Under the pieces are notes generated by a model. The model saw nothing but the letters and a program-made list of their open reading frames with translations. It ran no database searches and was not told the DNA's origin. 7,246 nt of DNA from Nitriliruptoraceae bacterium (GTDB lineage Bacteria; Actinomycetota; Nitriliruptoria; Nitriliruptorales; Nitriliruptoraceae): positions 1-7,246 of the forward strand of contig SKJO01000208.1 of assembly GCA_007121975.1 (NCBI GenBank), in the 5' to 3' direction. A program made the translations under genes and the position numbers. Positions 1-6,683 of the stretch are shown here, one piece after another (the stretch's first letter is position 1; the number at the start of each line of letters is the position of its first letter).

Positions 1-130
1 CCGCCAACCGTTCGCGCAGGGCCCCGGGATCCGGCCCGGCCGCCACGAACGCACGGCCGTCGGCGGCGAGCGCGGCCGCAATTGCCCGACCGACCCGGCC
101 TCCGGCGCCGAGCAGCACCACCGCGGGCAC
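1..130 (-). CDS. NAD(P)-binding Rossmann-fold protein, N-terminal fragment
   Basis: Only the first 43 codons are present and the gene continues past the left edge. The reverse-strand reading begins VPAVVLLGAGGRVGRAIAAA, a hydrophobic first beta strand followed by the glycine-rich GxGGxxG turn (residues 8-14) and an alpha helix. This is the dinucleotide-binding start of a Rossmann fold. The GTG start at 130 is chosen because a perfect AGGAGG (minus strand, 141-136) sits 5 nt upstream. The fragment could belong to a saccharopine-dehydrogenase-like protein, a short-chain dehydrogenase, or another NAD(P)-dependent reductase; the part needed to choose is outside the window. It is divergently oriented to the small gene at 246. 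The fold is fairly sure, the substrate unknown. Confidence 0.7.
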   Translation of the reverse strand, partial: MPAVVLLGAGGRVGRAIAAALAADGRAFVAAGPDPGALRERLA

Positions 131-156
131 GTCGACCTCCTCGCCACGTCCGGCGC

Positions 157-162
157 AGGGTA
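157..162 (-). promoter_or_regulatory. Possible -10 box for the leftward Rossmann-protein gene
   Basis: On the minus strand the hexamer TACCCT (TAnnnT type) lies about 27 nt before the GTG start at 130, which would give a leader of roughly 20 nt carrying the AGGAGG. No convincing -35 is visible at 16-18 nt spacing. The divergent intergenic stretch 131-245 (115 nt) shows nothing else I can support. Confidence 0.25.
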
Positions 163-245
163 GGCCGGGCGGCGACGGCGGGTACGTGACTCGGCGACGG
201 TCGGGTGCGACGATGCGCCGATCCCGACCCCGATGAGGTCGCACG

Positions 246-662
246 TTGCCCGACTCCCGCGCTGCCCCGCCGGCCGCTGCCACGGCCGAGGGCGATGTGC
301 TCGTGCGCCTGCCGGTCAGCGACCGCCACTGGCCCGACACCCTGCCGCCGGTGCCGGGGGGCGAGGTGCTCACGATCACCGTCGGCCACCCGGCACTGCT
401 GCCCGCCGGTGAGCAGGCGCTGATCGCCGCCGGCTACCGCATCGTCGGGGTGCACAGCTCGCGCCGGGCGGCGGCCGGGACCGGCGCGAGCATCGACGTG
501 CTGGTACCGGGGACGCTGCGGCGGGCCCATGGCCGGTGGTGGCGGCAACTGGCTGCGTCCGCGGAGCGGATCTTCGATCTGCGGCTCGGACCGGTGCAGC
601 TCCTGCTCGGCCCGCAGCTCGCGCGGCACCGGTCGCTGATGGCCCCGCCGCCCGACGGATAG
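246..662 (+). CDS. Hypothetical protein of unknown function (138 aa)
   Basis: I do not recognise this protein. Codon use is strongly G/C in the third position across the frame, as in neighbouring real genes, so it is probably coding. The TTG start at 246 is supported by GAGGT at 235-239, six nt upstream; the ATG at 233 is out of frame. The product has an Ala/Pro-rich, probably disordered, N-terminus (residues 1-20). A compact region follows with alternating hydrophobic strands (VLTITVGHPALLP, then ALIAAGYRIVGVHSS) and a basic, Trp-containing C-terminal helix (RRAHGRWWRQLAASAERIFDL). There is no signal peptide, membrane span or cysteine. The GYRIVGVHSS stretch resembles an alpha/beta strand-turn unit but carries no diagnostic motif. 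It stands alone, divergent from the gene at the left edge and separated by a hairpin from the next gene. A later start cannot be excluded. Confidence 0.6.
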   Translation: MPDSRAAPPAAATAEGDVLVRLPVSDRHWPDTLPPVPGGEVLTITVGHPALLPAGEQALIAAGYRIVGVHSSRRAAAGTGASIDVLVPGTLRRAHGRWWRQLAASAERIFDLRLGPVQLLLGPQLARHRSLMAPPPDG

Positions 663-675
663 CGCGCCGATCGAA

Positions 676-707
676 CGGGGCGAGCGTTGAGCGCTCGCGT
701 TGCCCCG
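676..707 (+). terminator. Candidate hairpin terminator after the 138-aa gene
   Basis: GCGAGCG (680-686) and CGCTCGC (692-698) form a 7-bp stem with a TTGAG loop, 17 nt after the stop codon. Outer arms CGGGGC (676-681) and GCCCCG (702-707) can alternatively extend the structure with a bulge. No T-tract follows, which is common for terminators in high-GC actinobacteria. It also sits just before the next promoter, so it could insulate it. Confidence 0.4.
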
Positions 708-712
708 AGTGC

Positions 713-741
713 TTGCAGGAGCTAGCACATAGTCGTACGGT
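713..741 (+). promoter_or_regulatory. Sigma70/HrdB-type promoter for the histone-tail protein gene
   Basis: TTGCAG (713-718) and TACGGT (736-741) are separated by exactly 17 nt. This is a good housekeeping-type -35/-10 pair, with 4/6 matches to TTGACA and the TAnnnT form of the -10. Transcription would begin near 748, leaving a leader of about 150 nt before the ATG at 898. The segment is noticeably more AT-rich than its surroundings, as expected for a promoter here. The leader (749-882) shows no long hairpin that I can support; a short CGGAC-G-GTCCG inverted repeat lies at 765-775. Confidence 0.6.
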
Positions 742-749
742 TGCTAGCA
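721..749 (+). promoter_or_regulatory. Paired GCTAGCA elements around the -10 box, candidate operator
   Basis: GCTAGCA occurs at 721-727 in the spacer and at 743-749 just after the -10 box. The second copy is embedded in the perfect 10-bp palindrome TTGCTAGCAA (741-750). The copies are 22 bp apart centre to centre, about two helical turns, so a regulator could contact the same DNA face at both while occluding polymerase. I do not recognise the motif as the site of a named regulator. Confidence 0.4.
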
Positions 750-897
750 AGAGCTCGCCGGTCGCGGACGGTCCGGGGGGGGACGGAGACCCGACGGCTC
801 CCGCAGCCTCATCCGGCTCCCGCTCCGTCCCTCCACCCGACCGTCCGGTCCGCACGCGCCCTCCGCCGAACCCCAGACTCCCAGGAGAGTGGCCCCC

Positions 898-1917
898 ATG
901 ACATCCACCGACACCACCATCCCGGCGACCCCCGCCGCCGAGCAGCCCGACGCCCCCGCCGAGGCGGCCGCGCCGGCGCCGAAGAAGAAGGCGACCCGCA
1001 AGAAGACGGCCGCCAAGAAGTCCACCGCCGCCAAGGCGACCCGCAAGAAGTCCGCGGCCAAGAAGCCGGCCGCCAAGCAGCCGGCCGCCAAGAAGGGCGC
1101 GACCCGGCGCAGCCCCGCCGCCTCCAAGGCACCGGCCCAGCCGCGGCTGCGTGAGCGCGACGCCAAGGTCGTGCTCGAGGACGCCGGCTACGCCATCGCC
1201 GGGGTCGGCGGCGAGCTCGTCGACCTCGCCCGCACTCTGCCCAAGCGGCTCGAGGACCTGCGTGGCGAGGTGCACCAGACCGCCGAACAGACCCCCGGCC
1301 GGCTCGCCGAGCTGCGCGAGCAGGCCCCCGAGCGCGTGCGCAGCAGCGTCGAGGACCTGCGTGGCCGGTTGGGCAAGGACGTCGACCGGTGGCTCGAGCG
1401 CTTCGAGTCCGTGTTCGACGCACGTGCCGCGGAGGGCCGCAAGCTCGCCGATGAGGTCCGCTCCGACGAGCGCGTGGGCAAGCTGCTCGACCAGACCGGC
1501 GCCACCCGCTCCCAGATCAAGGCCGCACTGACCTCCCTGCGCAAGACCGCGGACGTCAGCGTCGAGGCCGGCCGCGAGCAGGCCAAGACCGCCCGCAGCC
1601 AGGCCAAGGGCGCCGAGACCACCGTCAAGCGCTCCGCCGAGGAGGCTGCGGATGCGGTCAAGCACTCCGCCGAGGAGGCCGCGGATGCGGTCAAGCACTC
1701 CGCCGAGGAGGCCGGCTCCGCCGTCAAGGGCGCGCTGACCTCGGCGCGTCGCACCGCGGACGTCGCCCTCGAGGCCGGCCGCAAGCAGGCCGACAACGCG
1801 CGCAAGCAGGCCAAGGCCGCGGCCACGTCCGTGCGCAAGTCCGCCGGCACGGTCACCGACCTGCTGCACCCCACCGATGACGCCGAGGCCGACCGCGAGG
1901 ACACGGCCACGGCGTGA
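898..1917 (+). CDS. Histone-H1-like tail fused to HbhA/phasin-like amphipathic helices (339 aa)
   Basis: The domains run in this order. Residues 1-27 are an acidic/Ala-Pro N-terminus. Residues 29-90 are a Lys/Ala/Pro tail with KKATRKK, AAKK and PAAK units, like eukaryotic H1 and actinobacterial Lys-rich DNA-binding tails. Residues 91-200 are helical (GYAIAGVGGELVDLAR, then PKRLEDLRGEV and PGRLAELREQAPERV) and resemble the mycobacterial heparin-binding haemagglutinin HbhA. Residues 209-323 are a repeat-rich amphipathic helix region, and the tail is acidic. There is no signal peptide, transmembrane segment or cysteine. HbhA carries its Lys-rich part at the C-terminus; here it is N-terminal. Likely roles (inference) are nucleoid-associated DNA binding, or coating of membranes or lipid/polyester inclusions. 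The start at ATG 898 is preferred over the in-frame GTG at 889, because AGGAG (883-887) lies 10 nt before the ATG but only 1 nt before the GTG. The gene appears monocistronic, between its own promoter and a strong hairpin. Confidence 0.8.
   Translation: MTSTDTTIPATPAAEQPDAPAEAAAPAPKKKATRKKTAAKKSTAAKATRKKSAAKKPAAKQPAAKKGATRRSPAASKAPAQPRLRERDAKVVLEDAGYAIAGVGGELVDLARTLPKRLEDLRGEVHQTAEQTPGRLAELREQAPERVRSSVEDLRGRLGKDVDRWLERFESVFDARAAEGRKLADEVRSDERVGKLLDQTGATRSQIKAALTSLRKTADVSVEAGREQAKTARSQAKGAETTVKRSAEEAADAVKHSAEEAADAVKHSAEEAGSAVKGALTSARRTADVALEAGRKQADNARKQAKAAATSVRKSAGTVTDLLHPTDDAEADREDTATA
1525..1845 (+). repeat. Internal duplication of a 38-residue helical unit
   Basis: Residues 210-247 (1525-1638) and 279-316 (1732-1845) align without gaps from ALTS to SA, with about 25 of 38 residues identical by eye. 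Shared blocks include TADV, EAGR, AR and QAK. The offset is 69 residues (207 bp). The 33-bp tandem repeats lie between and overlapping the copies. This suggests elongation of the helical rod by duplication. Confidence 0.75.
1624..1722 (+). repeat. Three tandem 33-bp (11-residue) repeats
   Basis: Units at 1624-1656, 1657-1689 and 1690-1722 encode VKRSAEEAADA, VKHSAEEAADA and VKHSAEEAGSA. Units 1 and 2 differ at 2 of 33 bases; units 2 and 3 are identical over their first 25 bases. An 11-residue period is typical of amphipathic helices that lie on lipid surfaces or form right-handed coiled coils. The near-identity of the DNA suggests recent slippage duplication, so copy number may vary between strains. 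Confidence 0.85.
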
Positions 1918-1924
1918 CCAACGC

Positions 1925-1960
1925 CCGTGACGCGGCGCCAACCAGACCGCCGCGTCACGG
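1925..1960 (+). terminator. Hairpin terminator of the histone-tail protein gene
   Basis: CCGTGACGCGGCG (1925-1937) is perfectly complementary to 1948-1960, giving a 13-bp stem with a 10-nt loop, 7 nt after the TGA. No T-tract follows. The position and stability fit a high-GC intrinsic terminator. Confidence 0.7.
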
Positions 1961-2050
1961 TGCCCGACTCCCGGCGCCTCCAACTCCCACTCCCATCCCT
2001 GGCTCCGGGAACGGTCGGCGAGCCACTCCCACCGCTCCGGCCGACCTCTC

Positions 2051-2081
2051 AGCGCCCCCCACCCTCCCAGTGGGGGGCGCT
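2051..2081 (+). terminator. Second hairpin terminator before the permease operon
   Basis: AGCGCCCCCCAC (2051-2062) pairs perfectly with GTGGGGGGCGCT (2070-2081) around a 7-nt loop, a 12-bp stem without a T-tract. It lies between the first hairpin and the putative permease promoter. It probably backs up termination, or blocks read-through from either direction, since a perfect stem works on both strands. Confidence 0.65.
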
Positions 2082-2110
2082 GCTCCGTCCGACGACCCCC
2101 ACCGAGCCCG

Positions 2111-2116
2111 TATGGT
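2111..2116 (+). promoter_or_regulatory. Possible -10 box for the permease-MCC gene run
   Basis: TATGGT fits the TAnnnT actinobacterial -10 form and lies 30 nt downstream of the hairpin ending at 2081. It would start transcription near 2123, about 30 nt before the ATG at 2153. The -35 is weak: CCGACG at 2089-2094, with 16-nt spacing, keeps only the GAC core. The rest of the 1961-2152 intergenic stretch shows nothing else I can support. Confidence 0.4.
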
Positions 2117-2152
2117 GGGCGCCCTGCCGACCGCTGCGGAGCCCGGACCACG

Positions 2153-3700
2153 ATGACCGCACTGCTCGCCGCCCTGCCGATCCTGCTCGTTCTGGTGCTG
2201 ATGGTGGGGGTGGGCTGGCCGGCCTCCCGGGCGGGCGCCGCCGGTGCCGGGCTGGCGCTGGGGATCGCGATCGTCGGGTTCGGGTTCGGCACCGAGGTGC
2301 TGCCCGAGGTCGGGCTGACCGGGGGGCTGGCCGGCGTGGTGGCCGAGGCCACCTTCACCTCGGCGACGATCCTGTGGATCATCCTGCCGGCGCTGGCGAT
2401 CTACCACCTGCAGGTCGGCTCCGGGGCCACCGATGTGCTGCGGGTGGCGCTGGGCCGGCTGTCGGGTGACCCGCGGGTGCTGGCGCTGCTCATCGGCTGG
2501 TTCTTCGCGCTGTTCATCGAGGGCGGCGCCGGGTTCGGCTCGTCGGTGGCGCTGGCCGCACCGTTCCTCGTCGGGGTCGGCTACCGACCGCTCGAGGCGG
2601 TGGTGATCTCGATGATCGGCCACTCGGTGGGCGTGTCCTTCGGCGCGATCGGCACCCCGATCGTGCCGATGGCGGCGGCGTCGGGCATCGACCCGGCCGA
2701 GCTGGCCCCGGCCAGCGCCGTCTACCACGCCGCCTTCGGCTGGTTCCCGCTGGCGGTGATGGTCGTGCTGGCCTCGCGCAGCACCGGCACCCGACCCACC
2801 GGAGCGATCTGGGGCTGGGCCGCGCTGGCCGGCGCGGCGTTCCTCGGGCCGATGCTGCTCATCGCCCGGTTCGTGGGCCCGGAGCTGCCCACCCTCGGCG
2901 GCGCACTGATCGGCGGGGCCGTGTTCGTCGGGGCCCTGGTGCTGGCCAACCGCCGCCGGTCCGGCCAGGCGGTCCCGGCCGACGCCGACGATCCGATCGA
3001 CCTCGACGAGGACCCCACCCCGGCCGGGCTGCTGCTGGCCGCCGCCCCCTATCTGGTGCTGATCGCGCTGGTACTCGCGACCCGCACCGTGCCCGTGATC
3101 GCCGAGCCGCTCAGCCGGGTGGTGTGGCAGTGGGAGTTGACCGGCGGGTTCACCGGCAGCTTCGAGCCACTGACCCACCCGGGCACCCTGCTGGTCGCCT
3201 CGTTCGTGCTCGGGGCGGTGATCCAACGGGTCGGCACGGCCGCCGTGCGCACGGCCGTGGCCAAGACGCTGCGTCAGCTGGTGCCGATCACGATCGCGCT
3301 GCTGGCCATGCTGCTGCTCGCCCGCCTGATGGTGCGCTCGGAGATGACCGCCGCGCTGGCCGAGGCGGCTGCCGGTTCCGCCGGCGCGGTGTGGCCGGTA
3401 CTCGCCCCGCTGGTGGGAGTGCTCGGCACCTTCGTGACCGGCTCGGCGACCGCCTCCAACGTGCTGTTCACCGACCTGCAGACCGCCACCGCCGCCGAGC
3501 TCGGCCTGCCCGCCGTGCCGCTGCTCGGCGCGCAGAACTTCGGCGCCGCGGTCGGCAACCCCATCGCCCCGCACAACATCGTGGCCGGCGGCGCGACCGT
3601 GGGGTTGGTGGGCGCCGAGGGCGACGTGATGCGCCGCACGCTCGGGGTCACGCTGGTCTACGCGCTGCTCGGTGGGTTGCTGGCGCTCGCACTCGTCTAG
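2153..3700 (+). CDS. lctP: L-lactate permease family (LctP/LldP) transporter (515 aa)
   Basis: This is a polytopic inner-membrane secondary transporter of the lactate permease family, whose characterised members import L- or D-lactate and glycolate with protons. Length matches the family (about 500-560 aa). Many hydrophobic helices span residues 4-22, 28-46, 70-86, 107-121 and on to the C-terminus. A charged loop at 266-288 lies between the two halves. Signature stretches are FIEGGAGFGSSVALAAP (121-137), GVSFGAIGTPIVPMA (160-174), VTGSATASNVLF (428-439), and GAAVGNPIAPHNIVAGGATVG (464-484). The last corresponds to the conserved asparagine/histidine segment near the C-terminus of LctP. The ATG at 2153 has GGAG at 2138-2141. 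The gene is first in a co-directional run, 30 nt before the YqeY gene. Sequence differences from proteobacterial LctP in the last motif (NPIAPHN rather than the usual NMICIHN) leave the true substrate open. Confidence 0.88.
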   Translation: MTALLAALPILLVLVLMVGVGWPASRAGAAGAGLALGIAIVGFGFGTEVLPEVGLTGGLAGVVAEATFTSATILWIILPALAIYHLQVGSGATDVLRVALGRLSGDPRVLALLIGWFFALFIEGGAGFGSSVALAAPFLVGVGYRPLEAVVISMIGHSVGVSFGAIGTPIVPMAAASGIDPAELAPASAVYHAAFGWFPLAVMVVLASRSTGTRPTGAIWGWAALAGAAFLGPMLLIARFVGPELPTLGGALIGGAVFVGALVLANRRRSGQAVPADADDPIDLDEDPTPAGLLLAAAPYLVLIALVLATRTVPVIAEPLSRVVWQWELTGGFTGSFEPLTHPGTLLVASFVLGAVIQRVGTAAVRTAVAKTLRQLVPITIALLAMLLLARLMVRSEMTAALAEAAAGSAGAVWPVLAPLVGVLGTFVTGSATASNVLFTDLQTATAAELGLPAVPLLGAQNFGAAVGNPIAPHNIVAGGATVGLVGAEGDVMRRTLGVTLVYALLGGLLALALV

Positions 3701-3730
3701 CCTTCCCGGGAACCTGGGAGAGGGAGCCGC

Positions 3731-4189
3731 ATGAGCCTGCACGACCGCGTCGAGGCCGACCTCAGGACCGCCATGAAGTCCCGGGACAAGGCGGCCACCT
3801 CGGCGCTGCGCATGGTGGTGGCCGCGCTGAAGAACCGGGCGATCGCCGACGGGCTCGGCCCGCAGGGTCGGCTCGACGACCAGGTGGTCGAGCAGGTGCT
3901 GGCCACCGAGGTCAAGCGCCGGCGCGAGGCCGCCACCGCCTTCCGCGACGCCGGACGCGCCGAGCAGGCCGCCAGCGAAGAGGCCGAGGCCACCCTGTAT
4001 GCCACCTACCTGCCCGAGCAGCTCGACGACGCGGCGCTGACCGCGCTGGTCGACGAGGTCATCGCCGAGCTCGGCGCCGAGGGCCCCAAGCAGCTCGGTG
4101 CGGTGATGAAGGCGGCCATGGGCCGTGTCGAGGGCCGGGCCGATGGAGCCCGGGTGTCCAGCGTCGCCAAGCAGCGTCTGCTCGGCTGA
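3731..4189 (+). CDS. yqeY: GatB/YqeY-domain protein (152 aa)
   Basis: This is a small soluble cytosolic protein of the YqeY family, related to the C-terminal tail domain of the GatB/GatE subunits of tRNA-dependent amidotransferases, which contacts tRNA. The precise job of stand-alone YqeY is not established. Length is typical (about 150 aa). Visible signatures are the N-terminal helix with DLRTAMKSRDKAATSALRMV (residues 10-29), the basic EVKRRREAATAFRDAGR (60-76), YLPEQL (93-98), LGAVMKAAMGRVEGRADG (122-139) and the terminal VAKQRLLG. The start is ATG 3731, with AGGGAG at 3721-3726. It lies 30 nt after the permease stop and 24 nt before mccB, so it is probably co-transcribed, though nothing links it functionally to either. 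Confidence 0.92.
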   Translation: MSLHDRVEADLRTAMKSRDKAATSALRMVVAALKNRAIADGLGPQGRLDDQVVEQVLATEVKRRREAATAFRDAGRAEQAASEEAEATLYATYLPEQLDDAALTALVDEVIAELGAEGPKQLGAVMKAAMGRVEGRADGARVSSVAKQRLLG

Positions 4190-4213
4190 CCCGACCGGAA
4201 GGTGCGTTGACCG

Positions 4214-5821
<1,608 letters not shown>

Positions 5822-5822
5822 T

Positions 5823-5839
5823 CCCGCCCACCGGGCGGG
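5823..5839 (+). other. Short hairpin between mccB and the hydratase gene
   Basis: CCCGCCC (5823-5829) and GGGCGGG (5833-5839) form a 7-bp all-GC stem with a 3-nt loop. It begins 1 nt after the mccB stop and ends just before the AAGGAG of the next gene. It could stabilise the upstream mRNA end or tune translation of the hydratase. It is too tightly placed inside the operon to be a clear terminator. Confidence 0.45.
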
Positions 5840-5852
5840 CAAGGAGACGGTG

Positions 5853-6626
5853 GTGACCGACACCCTGCGCATCGAGCGCGACGAGCGCGACGTGGTGACC
5901 CTGACCCTGAACCGGCCCGAGGTGCGCAACGCGCTGAACGCCGAGTTGATGGGCGCCATCGCAGACGCCGCCACCGACCTGGCCCGCGACGAGGGGATCC
6001 GCGTGCTGGTGCTCACCGGCGCGGGTCCGGTGTTCTCCGCCGGCGCGGACCTGACCTGGATGCAGGCGATGGTCGCCTACTCCTTCGAGCAGAACGTCGC
6101 CGACTCCCGCGGCTTCGAGCGCATGCTGCGCGCCATCGAGGGATTCCCGGCCCCGGTCGTGGCCCGCGTCAACGGGCACGCCATCGCGGGCGCCAGCGGG
6201 CTGGTCGCCTGCGCGGACGTGGCGGTGACCGTGGACTCGGCCCGCTTCGGCTTCACCGAGGTCGGCCTCGGGCTCGTCCCGGCGATGATCTCGGCCTACG
6301 TCGTGCCCCGCATCGGCCTCGCCGCCGCCCGACGCTACCTGCTCACCGGCGAGGTGTTCGACGCGCCCACCGCCCACCGCCTGGGCCTGGTCCACGAGGT
6401 CTGCGCGCCCGAGGCGCTCGACGAGGTCGTGGGAGGGCTGCTCGACACGCTGGTGGCCGGCGGTCCCGGCGCCCAGCGCGCCACCAAGGCCCTGCTCGCC
6501 GAGGTCGCGGCGCACCCCGACCCCGACGACACCGAGGTGGCGCGGCTCGAGGCGATCGCGCGGGCCCGGGTCAGCGACGAGGCACAGACCCGGATGCAGG
6601 CCTTCTTCACCCAGCGCCGCCGGTAG
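5853..6626 (+). CDS. liuC: Enoyl-CoA hydratase, methylglutaconyl-CoA hydratase (LiuC) type
   Basis: This crotonase-family enzyme (257 aa, normal length) probably hydrates 3-methylglutaconyl-CoA to HMG-CoA, the step after MCC. The motifs are LNRPEVRNALN (19-29), the CoA-binding/oxyanion loop FSAGADLTWM (61-70), VNGHAIAGASGLVACADVAV (106-125), and FGFTEVGLGLVPAMIS (132-147), with Glu136 at the position of rat crotonase Glu164. The equivalent of Glu144 is Gly116; from memory, LiuC-type hydratases also have glycine there. The AGADLTWM...YS..QN.ADSR segment and LVPAMISAYVVPRIG resemble LiuC proteins. The start is GTG 5853, with AAGGAG at 5841-5846 six nt upstream; the adjacent GTG at 5850 would leave only 3 nt. 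The open frame extends far upstream inside mccB, but that part is a shadow. The gap to mccB is 31 nt. Confidence 0.88.
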   Translation: MTDTLRIERDERDVVTLTLNRPEVRNALNAELMGAIADAATDLARDEGIRVLVLTGAGPVFSAGADLTWMQAMVAYSFEQNVADSRGFERMLRAIEGFPAPVVARVNGHAIAGASGLVACADVAVTVDSARFGFTEVGLGLVPAMISAYVVPRIGLAAARRYLLTGEVFDAPTAHRLGLVHEVCAPEALDEVVGGLLDTLVAGGPGAQRATKALLAEVAAHPDPDDTEVARLEAIARARVSDEAQTRMQAFFTQRRR

Positions 6627-6641
6627 CCGGCGGCGAGAACT

Positions 6642-6664
6642 GCGGTTACGCGCGTTGTGACCGC
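6642..6664 (+). promoter_or_regulatory. Inverted repeat upstream of the biotin carboxylase gene
   Basis: GCGGTTAC (6642-6649), a 7-nt spacer, and GTGACCGC (6657-6664) form an inverted repeat with 7 of 8 positions symmetric. As RNA all 8 positions can pair, one as G-U. It lies in the 57-nt gap, the widest of the gene run, and ends 6 nt before the AGGGAG ribosome site. It may be a regulator site for an internal promoter or an RNA hairpin. The segment 6627-6683 shows no convincing promoter. Confidence 0.35.
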
Positions 6665-6683
6665 CTCACCAGGGAGCAGCACG

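Noticed and set aside
889..897. GTG at 889 as start of the histone-tail protein
   Set aside because: The AGGAG ends only 1 nt before this GTG, too close for initiation. ATG 898 has suitable spacing.
1624..1722. Possible CRISPR-like repeat array
   Set aside because: The 33-bp units are contiguous with no spacers and stay in frame within a coding sequence.
376..2382. Minus-strand open frame of 668 codons across the 138-aa gene, promoter, histone-tail gene and terminators
   Set aside because: Low-complexity Gly/Leu/Arg product with LLGGRLLG repeats that simply reflect the Lys/Ala codons on the other strand. It crosses clear control signals of plus-strand genes.
3703..3712. Palindrome TTCCCGGGAA just after the permease stop
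   Set aside because: Only 10 bp with no loop, no repeat copy elsewhere and no promoter next to it. This can arise by chance in GC-rich DNA.
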